Part shown: in pieces, positions 24,098-32,743 of the stretch
Numbering within the stretch: position 1 is the first letter of the stretch
Layout of the letters: each line of letters opens with the position of its first letter
Translations under genes and position numbers: made by a program
The notes under the pieces: generated by a model
What the model was told of the DNA's origin: nothing
The model's input: the letters and a program-made list of their open reading frames with translations, nothing else
Databases searched by the model: none
Origin: Oceanimonas sp052119705
Lineage (GTDB): Bacteria > Pseudomonadota > Gammaproteobacteria > Enterobacterales > Aeromonadaceae
Length of the DNA: 64,000 bases
Direction: 5' to 3'
Assembly (NCBI RefSeq): GCF_052119705.1
Contig: NZ_JBGQOP010000005.1
Coordinates: 1-64,000, forward strand

Positions 24098-25074
24098 AAT
24101 TTAGCTCTTTGCTCGTTACTGATAAACGCCATTGCTAGCGCATTTTCTTGGCAGCGGCGAAGGTGTGCGGGAGTTAAGCCGGCGGCTTTTGCGGCTTTGC
24201 CGTATTCGTGGCGCAGCTCTATGCCTTGCACCGCAGGATCGTCGGTATTCAAACAAACTCTAATATTGTGGGCCAAGAAGGCATGAATGGGGTGGTCGCT
24301 TAAATCAGAGACGGTACTGGTTTGCAGATTAGAGGTGAGGCAGGATTCTATGCCAATCTTATGCTCGGCTAAGTAATGCAGCAACGCTTGGTCGGTAATG
24401 GCGTTGACGCCGTGGCCGATGCGCTCGGCACCTAAGTCGTTAATGGCCTGCCAAATACTCTGACTGTCGGCGGCTTCGCCCGCATGCACGGTAATGCGCA
24501 GGCCTGCATCGCGCACTTTTTTAAAGTGCTCGACAAATAGCGCTCCCGGAAAACCCAACTCATCGCCGGCTAAGTCTATGGCCACTAATCTGTCTTTATG
24601 AGCCAAGCAGGCCGCCAGCTCTTGTTCACAAGCACCTTGGCCAAAGGTACGGCTCATAATGCCGATTAAATTCACCGGTATGCCAAAATCGCGGCTGCCC
24701 GCCGCCACGCCATCGAGCACGGCTTCCACTACGCCTTGTGGGTCTAGCTCGTGATGCATGGCCATATAAGCGGGGCTAAAGCGCAGCTCAGCATAATGAA
24801 TACCGGCCAGATTCAAGTCTTCGACATTTTCATAAGCCAGCCGCCGACAGGCATCGTAATTACCTAATACCTTAACCCCCCAATCCAATTTGGCCAGAAA
24901 AGACAATAAGTCTGGTGCATTATCTTGCACCTGCACATGAGGTCGCAGCCCCGCCACGCTAGTGGCAGGCAGCGCCATATTAAATTGCCGACCCAGCTCT
25001 AAGATGGTGGCGGGGCGCACGTTGCCGTCTAAGTGGCGATGTAAGTCCAGTAACGGCAAGCTGTGGTCAATCAT
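24064..25074 (-). CDS. add: adenosine deaminase
   Basis: 336 residues (E. coli 333). Zinc enzyme converting adenosine to inosine in purine salvage. Metal and catalytic motifs: LLDLHRHLDGNVRP (HxH, residues 8-21), VHAGEAAD, ERIGHGVNA and the NTDDPAVQG motif near the C-terminus. The last residues (about LAPSAPHQAPS) are encoded by the right arm of a dispersed repeat, so this tail is probably repeat-derived and not part of the enzyme core. It is convergent with hemN. A weak purine-rich site is upstream of the ATG. Confidence 0.95.
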   Translation of the reverse strand: MIDHSLPLLDLHRHLDGNVRPATILELGRQFNMALPATSVAGLRPHVQVQDNAPDLLSFLAKLDWGVKVLGNYDACRRLAYENVEDLNLAGIHYAELRFSPAYMAMHHELDPQGVVEAVLDGVAAGSRDFGIPVNLIGIMSRTFGQGACEQELAACLAHKDRLVAIDLAGDELGFPGALFVEHFKKVRDAGLRITVHAGEAADSQSIWQAINDLGAERIGHGVNAITDQALLHYLAEHKIGIESCLTSNLQTSTVSDLSDHPIHAFLAHNIRVCLNTDDPAVQGIELRHEYGKAAKAAGLTPAHLRRCQENALAMAFISNEQRAKLAPSAPHQAPS

Positions 25075-25095
25075 AACGGCAACTCCTTAAACAGA

Positions 25096-25190
25096 TGAGG
25101 CGTGAATGGTGAGGAGTGAGGCGCAGCGCCAAGATCTGTAAACTCGGTGTTTAGCGCCTCACGCCTTTCGCTTCACTCTTCATCCTTCAC
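25096..25190. repeat. family 3 paired-arm repeat between add and ntrC
   Basis: G-rich arm GATGAGGCGTGAATGGTGAG at 25094 onward, with complementary CGCCTCACGCC and CTTCACTCTTCATCCTTCAC to 25190. The right arm runs into the 3' end of ntrC and supplies its stop codon. Confidence 0.6.
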
Positions 25191-26627
25191 ATTCAATTTT
25201 CGCGTTAGCGTGTTGCGGCCCCAGCCCAATAATCTGGCGGCGTCTTGTTTATGGCCTTGGCTATGTTTGAGTGCACATTCGATCAACAGCTGCTCTACCT
25301 CAGGCAATACATCGGTTAACAGCGCCTCGCGACCTTGGCTAAATTCTTGCTCGGCCCAACGTTGTAAGTGTAAACGCCAATCTTGCACTTGCCCCTGTGA
25401 TGCGGTTGCGGGAGTACTGGGTGACAATAAAGTAGGGGGTACGGCCTGTAACTCTTCGGGCAGATCGCCAAGTAGTACTTGTTGCGCCGATGCCATCACA
25501 GTCAACCAGCGGCAGAGATTTTCTAATTGGCGCACATTACCCGGCCAAGGTAGGGTTTGCAGGTACGCGACTGTGCTGGGATGTAAACTCTTTACCTCTA
25601 CGTTTAGCTCACTCGCCGCTTGGGTGAGAAAATGCTGGGCTAACTGCGGAATATCTTGCGCGCGCTCCTTAAGTGCCGGCATCAAGATGCGGATCACATT
25701 GAGGCGATGGAATAGGTCTTCACGAAAATGATTCGCCGCCACCTTTAGCTCTAGGTCTTGATGGGTGGCGGCGATAATGCGCACATCGACTTTTAGCGCG
25801 GCTTGGCCACCGACCCGATAAAACTGACCGTCGGCCAGTACTCTTAATAAGCGGGTTTGCACCTCTAGCGGCATGTCGCCAATTTCATCGAGAAATAAGG
25901 TGCCGCCATGGGCTTGCTCGAAACGCCCTTGGCGCACACTGTTAGCGCCAGTAAAGGCGCCTTTCTCATGACCAAATAACTCTGACTCAATTAAATCTCT
26001 CGGAATGGCCGCCATGTTTAAGGCGATAAAAGGCCGGTTGGCTCGTGGGCTGTGTTTATGTAACGCCTTGGCTACCAGCTCTTTACCCGTGCCGCTTTGA
26101 CCATTGATCAGTACCGCAATTGAGGAGCGAGCTAGGCGGCCAATGGCGCGAAACACCGCCTGCATAGCCGGAGCTTCGCCGATTATTTGCGGCGTCACGC
26201 TTTTTGCTGACTGCGGGGCCGAGTTAAAAGCGGGCGCTGGCTGGGCTTGAGCTTGGGCGATGGCTTTATGGGCTAGGCTAATCGCCTGATCGATGTCAAA
26301 GGGCTTGGGTAAGTATTCAAAGGCGCCCTGTTGGTAAGCCTGCACCGCGCTGTCGAGATCCGAATGGGCGGTCATAATAATCACCGGCAGATTAGGCGCT
26401 TGCTGGTTAATACGCGTTAACACAGCTAAACCATCTAAACCCGGCATGCGAATATCTGATATCACCACTTGCGGTGCATCTTGTACGAGTAGGGCTTGTT
26501 CGAGTGCTGCCAATAAGTTGTGGCCATCACTAAAACTTTTGCAGCTTAAACCGGCCGTGGCCATGGCTCGCTCCAATACCCAGCGAATGGCGCTGTCGTC
26601 ATCCAGTATCCAGACTTGTTCCGTCAT
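25173..26627 (-). CDS. glnG: nitrogen regulator NtrC (NR(I))
   Basis: 484 residues. A receiver domain (1-120) with D9-D10-D11 and D58 in VVISDIRMP is followed by a sigma-54 AAA+ domain (about 150-380) with Walker A GQSGTGKE, the sigma-54 contact loop GAFTGA and Walker B GGTLFLDEIGDM. The C-terminal Fis-type helix-turn-helix ends in QDAARLLGWGRNTLTRKL. It activates sigma-54 promoters such as glnA when nitrogen is short. The stop codon lies within a family 3 repeat. It is 32 bp downstream of ntrB. Confidence 0.97.
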   Translation of the reverse strand: MTEQVWILDDDSAIRWVLERAMATAGLSCKSFSDGHNLLAALEQALLVQDAPQVVISDIRMPGLDGLAVLTRINQQAPNLPVIIMTAHSDLDSAVQAYQQGAFEYLPKPFDIDQAISLAHKAIAQAQAQPAPAFNSAPQSAKSVTPQIIGEAPAMQAVFRAIGRLARSSIAVLINGQSGTGKELVAKALHKHSPRANRPFIALNMAAIPRDLIESELFGHEKGAFTGANSVRQGRFEQAHGGTLFLDEIGDMPLEVQTRLLRVLADGQFYRVGGQAALKVDVRIIAATHQDLELKVAANHFREDLFHRLNVIRILMPALKERAQDIPQLAQHFLTQAASELNVEVKSLHPSTVAYLQTLPWPGNVRQLENLCRWLTVMASAQQVLLGDLPEELQAVPPTLLSPSTPATASQGQVQDWRLHLQRWAEQEFSQGREALLTDVLPEVEQLLIECALKHSQGHKQDAARLLGWGRNTLTRKLNVKDEE

Positions 26628-26659
26628 GAGCTCAGTTCCTAGTTCAATAAGGATCTAAA

Positions 26660-27778
26660 TTAGTGCCGCAGGGGCAGGTAAATAATAAATTCTGTGTGTC
26701 CGGGGTGGCTCAAGGTTTCGATGCGGCCATTATGTTGCTGAATAATATCTTGAGCCAGCGATAGTCCTAGGCCAGTGCCGCCTTGGCGTCCCGTCACCAT
26801 AGGATAAAATAAGGTCTCGCGTAGTAATTCCAGAATACCCGGGCCGTTGTCAATAATGCGGATCTCGGCGGTCTGGCGATAGAGTTTCCCTTGTAACAAT
26901 ACTTGGTGCGCGATACGAGTTTTTAGCACTATGCGTGCCGGCTCGTCGCTGAGCTCCCGTGTATCTTCGGTTAGCGCCTGTGCGGCGTTGCGCACTATAT
27001 TGAGCAGCGCCTGCTCTATTTGCTCCGCATCCATCTCAAATTCGGGAATGCTGGGGTCATAGTCGCGCGCGAGCATTATTTGCGGTGGTAATTCGAGGGC
27101 CACGAGTTGGCGTACCCGCTCTAATACTGAGTGCACATTATCTGTTTGGCGCATGCCCAGTCGTTGTGGGCCTAATAAACGGTCGACCAAGTTAGAGAGT
27201 CGATCCGCTTGGGCAATAATTAACTGGGTAAATTCCTTAAGATCAGCGTGGTCTTGTTCTAGCTCTCGCTCCAATAATTGAGCCGCACCGCGTAGGCCAC
27301 CCAGTGGATTTTTAATCTCATGAGCCAAGCCGCGCACCAGATCGCGCGCCACTTGCTGTTGGGTGCGCTGCTGCAATTCTTGGCTAATTTTTTTTTGCTG
27401 ATCCACCAAATGCACTTCGACTAAGGCCAAGCCCGGATCGCCGGCTAACGGCGTCACGCTCACTTCTACCCAGTGCACTTGACCCTTGATGGCGAGCTGC
27501 ACTTCACTGTCGGTAAAACTTTGCTCAGTGCTAATACAGTGACGAATACGTGCTAAATCCAGTGAGATATATAAGGCGAGATCGGCATCATGCAGATGCA
27601 GAGCGCCATTTTGTAAACGTCGAGGGCTGAGCGACAACAATTGCTTGGCGGCAGTATTGACAAAATGAACCAGCAGTTCGGCATCCACCACTAACACTCC
27701 TGTGAGTAAGTTATCCAAGATAGCTTGGGTCTCTAGTGGAAGCGGTACTGAAGTAGACGATGCAAAGAAGTGAGGCAT
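26660..27778 (-). CDS. glnL: nitrogen sensor kinase NtrB (NR(II))
   Basis: 372 residues. An N-terminal PAS domain (about 15-125) precedes HisKA with H153 in RGLAHEIKNPLGGLRGAA and a HATPase with NIVRNAAQAL, IDNGPGI and GGTGLGLSLAQDI. Cytoplasmic; phosphorylates NtrC and is switched to phosphatase by PII (known family behaviour). It is first of the glnL-glnG pair, with an NtrC-type site 36 bp upstream, suggesting autoregulation. In E. coli it follows glnA directly; here glnA is 3.3 kb away. Confidence 0.96.
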   Translation of the reverse strand: MPHFFASSTSVPLPLETQAILDNLLTGVLVVDAELLVHFVNTAAKQLLSLSPRRLQNGALHLHDADLALYISLDLARIRHCISTEQSFTDSEVQLAIKGQVHWVEVSVTPLAGDPGLALVEVHLVDQQKKISQELQQRTQQQVARDLVRGLAHEIKNPLGGLRGAAQLLERELEQDHADLKEFTQLIIAQADRLSNLVDRLLGPQRLGMRQTDNVHSVLERVRQLVALELPPQIMLARDYDPSIPEFEMDAEQIEQALLNIVRNAAQALTEDTRELSDEPARIVLKTRIAHQVLLQGKLYRQTAEIRIIDNGPGILELLRETLFYPMVTGRQGGTGLGLSLAQDIIQQHNGRIETLSHPGHTEFIIYLPLRH

Positions 27779-27813
27779 AAGGTATTTTTTCGCTCGCGAG
27801 CCGGTTAGATAAT

Positions 27814-27830
27814 TGCACCAGATTGGTGCG
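27814..27830. promoter_or_regulatory. NtrC binding site upstream of glnL
   Basis: TGCACC-AGATT-GGTGCG matches the NtrC consensus TGCACC-N5-GGTGCA at eleven of twelve fixed positions. It is centred 44 bp before the glnL start, like the repressing site at E. coli glnLp. Confidence 0.8.
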
Positions 27831-27944
27831 CTATTCTAAGCACATTTTCTACTGCTGTCGTCGTGCTATGGGCAAAAGGCGTATTTTTAGTCACGATAAA
27901 AAAGCCAAGAAAAAGTTTGTTCGATATAGATAGCAAGAATATAA

Positions 27945-27956
27945 TTAGCATGCTAA
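27945..27956. promoter_or_regulatory. SlyA/MarR-type operator
   Basis: Perfect palindrome TTAGCATGCTAA, one base from the SlyA consensus TTAGCAAGCTAA. It lies 7 bp upstream of the GGAGG ribosome site of the MarR-family gene, so autoregulation is likely. Confidence 0.7.
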
Positions 27957-27973
27957 CTAATTTGGAGGTGCGA

Positions 27974-28405
27974 ATGAAGACATTAGGCATGACGCTTTCT
28001 TGCTTAGTGCGCCAGTGGCGCGCGGTAAATGATGAAAGATTAAAACCCTTAGCGCTTACTCAAAGTCGATGGCTCACTTTGAGTCATCTAAAATATGAAG
28101 ATGGCCTGTTACAGCACCAGCTGGCGCGCTTAGTGGGGGTGGAAAGTCCGTCTTTAGTGCGCACCCTAGATGGGTTAGAACAATTAGGCATGGTGGAACG
28201 TCGACCTTGTGAGAATGATAGACGCGGTAAAACTGTGCATTTAACCGAGCACGTCGGCGATATCATGAAGGAAATGGATAAGGTGTTAGACGCTACTCGC
28301 TCCCAAGTATTAGCCGGTTTAACCGAGCACGAGGTCGCCGAGTTTACCCGCTTGGCGGAGCATATTGCTGATAACCTACAGCGACTAACGGGCCATAAAG
28401 GTTAA
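27974..28405 (+). CDS. MarR/SlyA-family transcriptional regulator
   Basis: 143 residues from the ATG at 27974, preceded by GGAGG with 5-nt spacing. An upstream in-frame start at 27863 would run through the operator and is rejected. The winged helix spans about 25-115: LTQSRWLTLSHL, LLQHQLARLVGVESPSLVRTLDGLEQLGMVERR and the wing DRRGKTVHLTE. It resembles SlyA. It heads a module with HlyD and DUF2955 genes (17 bp to HlyD), so it probably controls that exporter in response to a small aromatic or envelope stressor (inference). Confidence 0.9.
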   Translation: MKTLGMTLSCLVRQWRAVNDERLKPLALTQSRWLTLSHLKYEDGLLQHQLARLVGVESPSLVRTLDGLEQLGMVERRPCENDRRGKTVHLTEHVGDIMKEMDKVLDATRSQVLAGLTEHEVAEFTRLAEHIADNLQRLTGHKG

Positions 28406-28422
28406 TTTACATTGAGGTACAA

Positions 28423-29472
28423 ATGACACCAGAGCAAAGCTTTAGTCGTTGGGTAAAAATCGCATTAACCGCCTTTTTTGTGCTGTTTGGCTATTTTGTG
28501 ATTGCCGATAACTACCTGCCCATGACCACGGAATCTCGAGTTCAGCGCTACGTTATTCCAGTATCGGCGCGGCTATCCGGCCAAGTAGACCAAGTTAAGG
28601 TGGTGAATAATCAAGAGGTGAAGCCGGGTCAGGTGTTGTTTACCTTAGATGATAAAGATTTTGCCTTAGCGGTACAGCGCGCTGAATTAACGCTCGCTCA
28701 AGCGAAATCCGAACAAATAAAATCTCATTCAGGTCTGGCGGAGCTAGAAGCCGAGCTGCATCAAAGTGAGCTGCAAGCCACTGAGCAAGGTCGAGAAGCG
28801 GCGCGAATTGCCCGACTATTTAAGCTGGGCCATGTGTCTAAGCAGCAACTGGAGCAGGTTAATACCAAAGTGAGCCTAGCCCGTGAAGCCAGCGCCGTGT
28901 CTCGCGCCCGACTGCAAGAGGTAAAGCAGGGGCAAAACGTGGCCAGCATCATGGTGCAGCAGGCCGCAGTGGCGCTGGAGCAGGCTAAGTTAAACTTAAC
29001 GCGTACTCAAGTGCAGGCAGAAACTGCGGGTCGCATCGGTAACTTGCAGTTACGCCAAGGGCAGCATGCGAATGCCGGCCAGCCTTTGATGGCATTGATC
29101 TCAGAGCAAGGCTGGGTGAGTGCGGATTTACGCGAAAAAAGCCTGCGTCATGTTAAAACCGGCACGGCCGTTGACGTGGTGTTTGATGCGCTGCCCGGCC
29201 AAGTATTTAAAGGCCAGGTCACTAGCATCGAAAGCGGAGTGCGCGAAGGCCAAGAGTCGGCAGATGGCTTGTTGGCACAAACCGTGAGTTCGGATCGTTG
29301 GGTGCGTGATGCCCAGCGGCTGCGCGCCAATATTGAACTGGACCAAGCTTGGCCCGAATTGGCGACCGGTGCCAAAGCCACGGTACAGCTGTATCCGGTT
29401 GATAACTTCATACTGCATGCGTTGGCGGCGATGCAGATCCGTGTGGTCAGCGTGCTGCGCTACCTTTATTAG
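28423..29472 (+). CDS. HlyD/EmrA-type membrane fusion protein
   Basis: 349 residues. One N-terminal membrane helix (about 12-28) is followed by a biotinyl-lipoyl-like half (VIPVSARLSGQVDQVKVVNNQEVKPGQVLFTLDD), an alpha-helical hairpin (about 80-190) and the second lipoyl half (LTRTQVQAETAGRIGNLQLRQGQHANAGQPLM). It should bridge an inner membrane pump to the outer membrane. The pump partner is the DUF2955 protein downstream; no outer membrane channel gene is in the window. Confidence 0.9.
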   Translation: MTPEQSFSRWVKIALTAFFVLFGYFVIADNYLPMTTESRVQRYVIPVSARLSGQVDQVKVVNNQEVKPGQVLFTLDDKDFALAVQRAELTLAQAKSEQIKSHSGLAELEAELHQSELQATEQGREAARIARLFKLGHVSKQQLEQVNTKVSLAREASAVSRARLQEVKQGQNVASIMVQQAAVALEQAKLNLTRTQVQAETAGRIGNLQLRQGQHANAGQPLMALISEQGWVSADLREKSLRHVKTGTAVDVVFDALPGQVFKGQVTSIESGVREGQESADGLLAQTVSSDRWVRDAQRLRANIELDQAWPELATGAKATVQLYPVDNFILHALAAMQIRVVSVLRYLY

Positions 29473-29523
29473 GCATAGTTGCACTACTTGTATTAAACAA
29501 GGGCTAAGCGTGAGCATCAAAAA

Positions 29524-29555
29524 CCAAAACCAAAACCAAAACCAAAACTAAAACC
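29524..29555. repeat. hexanucleotide microsatellite (CCAAAA)n
   Basis: Four exact CCAAAA units (29524-29547), one CTAAAA unit and a trailing CC. It lies between the HlyD and DUF2955 genes and is open to slippage. Confidence 0.8.
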
Positions 29556-29635
29556 AGCACACAGATTGTGTAGAGGCCGCTTTGAGCGCGCCGGTTTTGC
29601 TGCGCAAAACTTAAGTGCCGGGCGGAGAGCCAGCT

Positions 29636-29668
29636 ATGGAGCTAACTCAGGACCAGTTATGGAATTGA
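29636..29668 (+). CDS. 10-codon leader peptide formed by a duplicated start region
   Basis: ATG at 29636 has the better ribosome site (CGGAGA, about 8 nt upstream) and reads MELTQDQLWN, then TGA at 29666-29668. Bases 29636-29658 repeat as 29659-29681, which is the true start of the next gene (MELTQDKL). Because the unit is 23 bp, the first copy is out of frame. Translation of the leader would terminate just past the downstream ATG, so coupling is plausible. Confidence 0.4.
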   Translation: MELTQDQLWN

Positions 29669-30675
29669 CCCAAGACAAGTTACGCATTTGTTTGCGTGTT
29701 GCCTTCGCCAGTGCCGCCGGCTTATTGCTGACTAAGGTACTGAATTTAAACTTTGGCGTATTTTTTACCGTTTACCCTATGTTGCTGCTGGGCATGATGC
29801 CCGTCTTAAACCGCTTTATCGCCTTGCAGTTTATTGGCTCCTCGGTACTGACTTCGCTTGAGATCATGATTTTGCCCAGCCTGCTGCATAACTGGCCACC
29901 GGCCTTTACTATTGTGGTGTTTTGTCTGTTTTTGGGCTTATTTTTGCTGATGGCTAAGGGGCCTATGCTGCTGTTTGGCGCGTCCGGCTGTGTAAGCTTA
30001 AGTATCATGCTGCACTTTTCCAGCTATGCGCACTTTAACCTCACCGACATGGCGGTCATGAATATTACCGCCTCGGTATTGTCGGTGGCCATGGCCTATA
30101 TCGCCTATACTTTTTTGCCTAATAAAGAGCCACCCGTTGCGCGCGCAGCACCGGTAAAGAGCAATAACGTGATCCGCCATCAGGCCTTGCTGGGTGCCAT
30201 AGTGGCGACCTTAAGCTTTACGGTATTTCAAACCGCAGACTTAGTGGACTCACTGTCGGCGCAAGTGGCCACCGTCTTGGTGTTATTCCCGATGAGTTTT
30301 ATGGGGGCCGTGGAGTCAGGCCGTCAGCGCTGCATCGGCTGTTTATTAGGGTGCGCCTTAGGTCTTTCCACCCAGCTATTTTTATACAGCCATTACCATA
30401 ATCTGGTGTTGCTCAGCCTGTCGTTTTGGCTGTGCGCCATGATATTTATGCGCTGGCATGTAAAAGAAGGCGTATCCGGTATCGGCTTTGCCGCGCTCAC
30501 CACCACCGGCATCTTGTTCGGGCAATATATCTCGGCAGATCAAGACTTGGTGTATAGCGCCTTTTATCGCATGGGTTCTATGACCCTCGCCATCTTGGTC
30601 ACCCTATGTTGCGTGTATTTGGTGCATAAAATCTTGAATCTGTTTCCCTCGACTAGGTATGAGATTGTGGGTTGA
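29659..30675 (+). CDS. DUF2955 integral membrane protein (FUSC-like pump partner)
   Basis: 338 residues from the ATG at 29659. About ten membrane helices in two halves separated by a loop near residue 160, as in aromatic-acid exporter/FUSC proteins. The N-terminal half has VFFTVYPMLLLGMMPVLNRF, and the second half has FQTADLVDSLSAQVATVLVLFPMSF. DUF2955 genes commonly sit beside an HlyD gene, as here. A longer reading to 29566 lacks a ribosome site and adds a non-membrane leader. Substrate unknown. Confidence 0.85.
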   Translation: MELTQDKLRICLRVAFASAAGLLLTKVLNLNFGVFFTVYPMLLLGMMPVLNRFIALQFIGSSVLTSLEIMILPSLLHNWPPAFTIVVFCLFLGLFLLMAKGPMLLFGASGCVSLSIMLHFSSYAHFNLTDMAVMNITASVLSVAMAYIAYTFLPNKEPPVARAAPVKSNNVIRHQALLGAIVATLSFTVFQTADLVDSLSAQVATVLVLFPMSFMGAVESGRQRCIGCLLGCALGLSTQLFLYSHYHNLVLLSLSFWLCAMIFMRWHVKEGVSGIGFAALTTTGILFGQYISADQDLVYSAFYRMGSMTLAILVTLCCVYLVHKILNLFPSTRYEIVG

Positions 30676-30684
30676 TAAAAATAT

Positions 30685-30966
30685 AACACCGAGCACCAAG
30701 CGCCTAGCTAAACAAAGAGCGCGCAAGAGAGACGGGATTAAAGATTTTTTGCCACGAAACGCACGGAAGAACACGGAAAAATAGTGATCAGATTTGAAAA
30801 AGCCAAAGCCTAGATAAAACTATTAAGGGGTAAGAGCCAAACACCCAGCCTGGACGAGGGGAGTCCTTACTATAAATAAGCCCTTAGGTTCTTGTCGCTT
30901 GTGAACTGTGTCCGTGCGTTCCGTGTTCTTCCGTGGCGAGAATAGCTTTTGTCAGTGGCTCTGCTC
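30685..30966. repeat. composite intergenic repeat, family 2 plus family 1 copy B
   Basis: A family 2 motif (ACACCGAGCACCAAGCGCC, about 30686-30717) is followed by family 1. An exact 15-bp arm CACGGAAGAACACGG (30762-30776) has its complement at 30921-30935, with TAAGAGCCAAA in the middle (30831-30841) and TGGCTCT near 30956. No coding sequence is visible. The same order of family 2 then family 1 occurs at 63866-64000. Confidence 0.75.
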
Positions 30967-31035
30967 CTTGACCTGAAAATGCTCATTTTTACTTAGCGGG
31001 ACATAAGTTGGTTCCCTTGATGACGAGCACTCAAT

Positions 31036-31070
31036 AAAAAACCCCGAGCTTTTGGCTCGGGGTTTGTTTT
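31036..31070. terminator. glnA terminator (bidirectional)
   Basis: AAACCCCGAGC (31039-31049) pairs with GCTCGGGGTTT (31055-31065). On the minus strand the stem is followed by a run of T, which ends glnA transcripts before the opposite-strand exporter module. Confidence 0.9.
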
Positions 31071-31101
31071 TGTGCTCAGTTGCTCTTTAATTTCTAGCTT
31101 C

Positions 31102-32529
31102 TTAAACTGAATAGTAAAGATCATATTCCAGCGGATGCACAGCCATGTTCACGGTCTGAGCTTCGGCGCGCTTCAGTTTAACAAAGGCATCCAAAAATTC
31201 ATCACTGAACACGCCGCCACGAGTTAAGAACTCACGGTCTGCATTTAGGCAATCCAACGCATTGTCCAATGACGTTGCCACGGTTGGAATTTCAGCCGCT
31301 TCCTCTGGTGGTAAGTCATACAAGTCTTTATCCATGGCATCGCCCGGATGGATCTTGTTTTGAATGCCGTCTAAGCCCGCCATTAACAGTGCAGAAAAGC
31401 ACAGATAAGGATTGGCTGCCGGATCCGGGAAACGTGTCTCGATGCGGCGCGCTTTTGGCGAGTTCACCAAAGGAATACGAATGGACGCCGAGCGGTTACG
31501 GGCCGAATAAGCCAGCATTACTGGGGCTTCAAAGCCGGGTACCAAACGCTTATAGGAGTTAGTGGAGGGGTTGGTAATGGCGTTTAGCGCACGAGCATGT
31601 TTAATGATGCCGCCGATATAGAACAAGGCCATTTCTGAAAGACCGCCGTATAAGTCGCCGGCAAACAGGTTGACGCCGTTTTTGGCCAATGACTGATGTA
31701 CGTGCATACCAGAGCCGTTATCACCTACAAGTGGCTTAGGCATAAAGGTGGCCGTTTTATTAAAGGCATGGGCCACGTTGTGCACTACGTATTTGTAGAT
31801 TTGGATCTCATCGGCTTTCAGCGTCAGGCTGTTAAACTTACAGGCAATCTCGTTCTGACCGGCGGTGGCCACTTCATGGTGGTGGGCTTCAACCACTAAG
31901 CCCATTTCTTGCATTACTAAGCACATGGCAGAGCGAATATCTTGAGACGAGTCGATAGGAGACACTGGGAAGTAGCCGCCTTTCACGCCAGGACGATGCC
32001 CTTTATTGCCGCCCTCGTATTCTGTGCCTGAATTCCATTTGGCTTCAACGTCGTCAACCTTGAAGAAGCTGCCAGACATATCGGTGTGAAAACGCACGTC
32101 GTCGAATAAGAAGAACTCTGGCTCTGGGCCAATTAATACCGTATCGGCAATGCCAGTCGCTGTGAGGTATTCTTCGGCGCGGCGCGCAATAGAGCGCGGA
32201 TCACGGTCGTAGCCGAGCATAGTGCCGGGTTCAAGCACGTCACAACGGATAATAAGTGTGGAATCGTCGGTAAAAGGATCTAAGACCGCAGTGCTAGGGT
32301 CGGGCATTAATAACATGTCTGACTCATGAATGGTTTTCCATGCAGCCATAGAGGAACCATCGAACATTTTTCCTTCTTCAAAGAAGTCGTCGTTTACCTG
32401 ACCGACTGGAAAGCTGATATGCTGTTCCTTACCCTTGATGTCGGTAAAGCGTAAATCGATGAATTTAACATCGTGTTCCTTTATCATGTCCATTACGTTG
32501 TCTATTGACGCAGTCTTGTCGATTGACAT
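31102..32529 (-). CDS. glnA: glutamine synthetase type I
   Basis: 475 residues, the normal length of the dodecameric GSI-beta enzyme. Key motifs: FDGSSMAAWK, the metal-site GPEPEFFLFD, ATAGQNEIACKF, GDNGSGMHVHQS and NRSASIRIP. The adenylylation site is conserved (Tyr near 404 in DLYDLPPEE), so GlnE-type control is expected. It makes glutamine from glutamate and ammonia. It is transcribed from a sigma-54/NtrC promoter and ended by its own terminator, separated from glnL-glnG by an inserted module on the other strand. Confidence 0.98.
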   Translation of the reverse strand: MSIDKTASIDNVMDMIKEHDVKFIDLRFTDIKGKEQHISFPVGQVNDDFFEEGKMFDGSSMAAWKTIHESDMLLMPDPSTAVLDPFTDDSTLIIRCDVLEPGTMLGYDRDPRSIARRAEEYLTATGIADTVLIGPEPEFFLFDDVRFHTDMSGSFFKVDDVEAKWNSGTEYEGGNKGHRPGVKGGYFPVSPIDSSQDIRSAMCLVMQEMGLVVEAHHHEVATAGQNEIACKFNSLTLKADEIQIYKYVVHNVAHAFNKTATFMPKPLVGDNGSGMHVHQSLAKNGVNLFAGDLYGGLSEMALFYIGGIIKHARALNAITNPSTNSYKRLVPGFEAPVMLAYSARNRSASIRIPLVNSPKARRIETRFPDPAANPYLCFSALLMAGLDGIQNKIHPGDAMDKDLYDLPPEEAAEIPTVATSLDNALDCLNADREFLTRGGVFSDEFLDAFVKLKRAEAQTVNMAVHPLEYDLYYSV

Positions 32530-32647
32530 GGATTTCGATCTCCAAAAATAATCATCTTATGATGTGATGGTGAGTTGAACCGACTCATTCATCCGTTGCC
32601 AGCTATAAATGAAACTTAGTGGCACAATTGAGTGCATAATCAGAACA

Positions 32648-32663
32648 AGCGAAATGTGTGCCA
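32648..32663 (-). promoter_or_regulatory. sigma-54 promoter of glnA
   Basis: On the minus strand TGGCAC-ACATT-TCGCT matches TGGCAC-N5-TTGCW with one mismatch, and the GG (-24) and GC (-12) are correctly spaced. It predicts a start near 32637, about 108 nt before the glnA ATG. A perfect palindrome AATGTG-TGC-CACATT (32653-32667) overlaps it. Confidence 0.75.
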
Positions 32664-32726
32664 CATTGTCAAACCCATAACATTATGTTGTTTACCCATT
32701 TTTGGGAGCAACCTAATGTGATTTTA

Positions 32727-32743
32727 TGCACCAAACGGGTGCA
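32727..32743. promoter_or_regulatory. NtrC enhancer site of glnA
   Basis: TGCACC-AAACG-GGTGCA is an exact NtrC consensus, centred about 98 bp upstream of the predicted sigma-54 start, close to the -108 site of E. coli glnA. A much weaker copy (TGCACTACACTGTGCTA) is 33 bp further upstream, the E. coli spacing. Confidence 0.85.
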
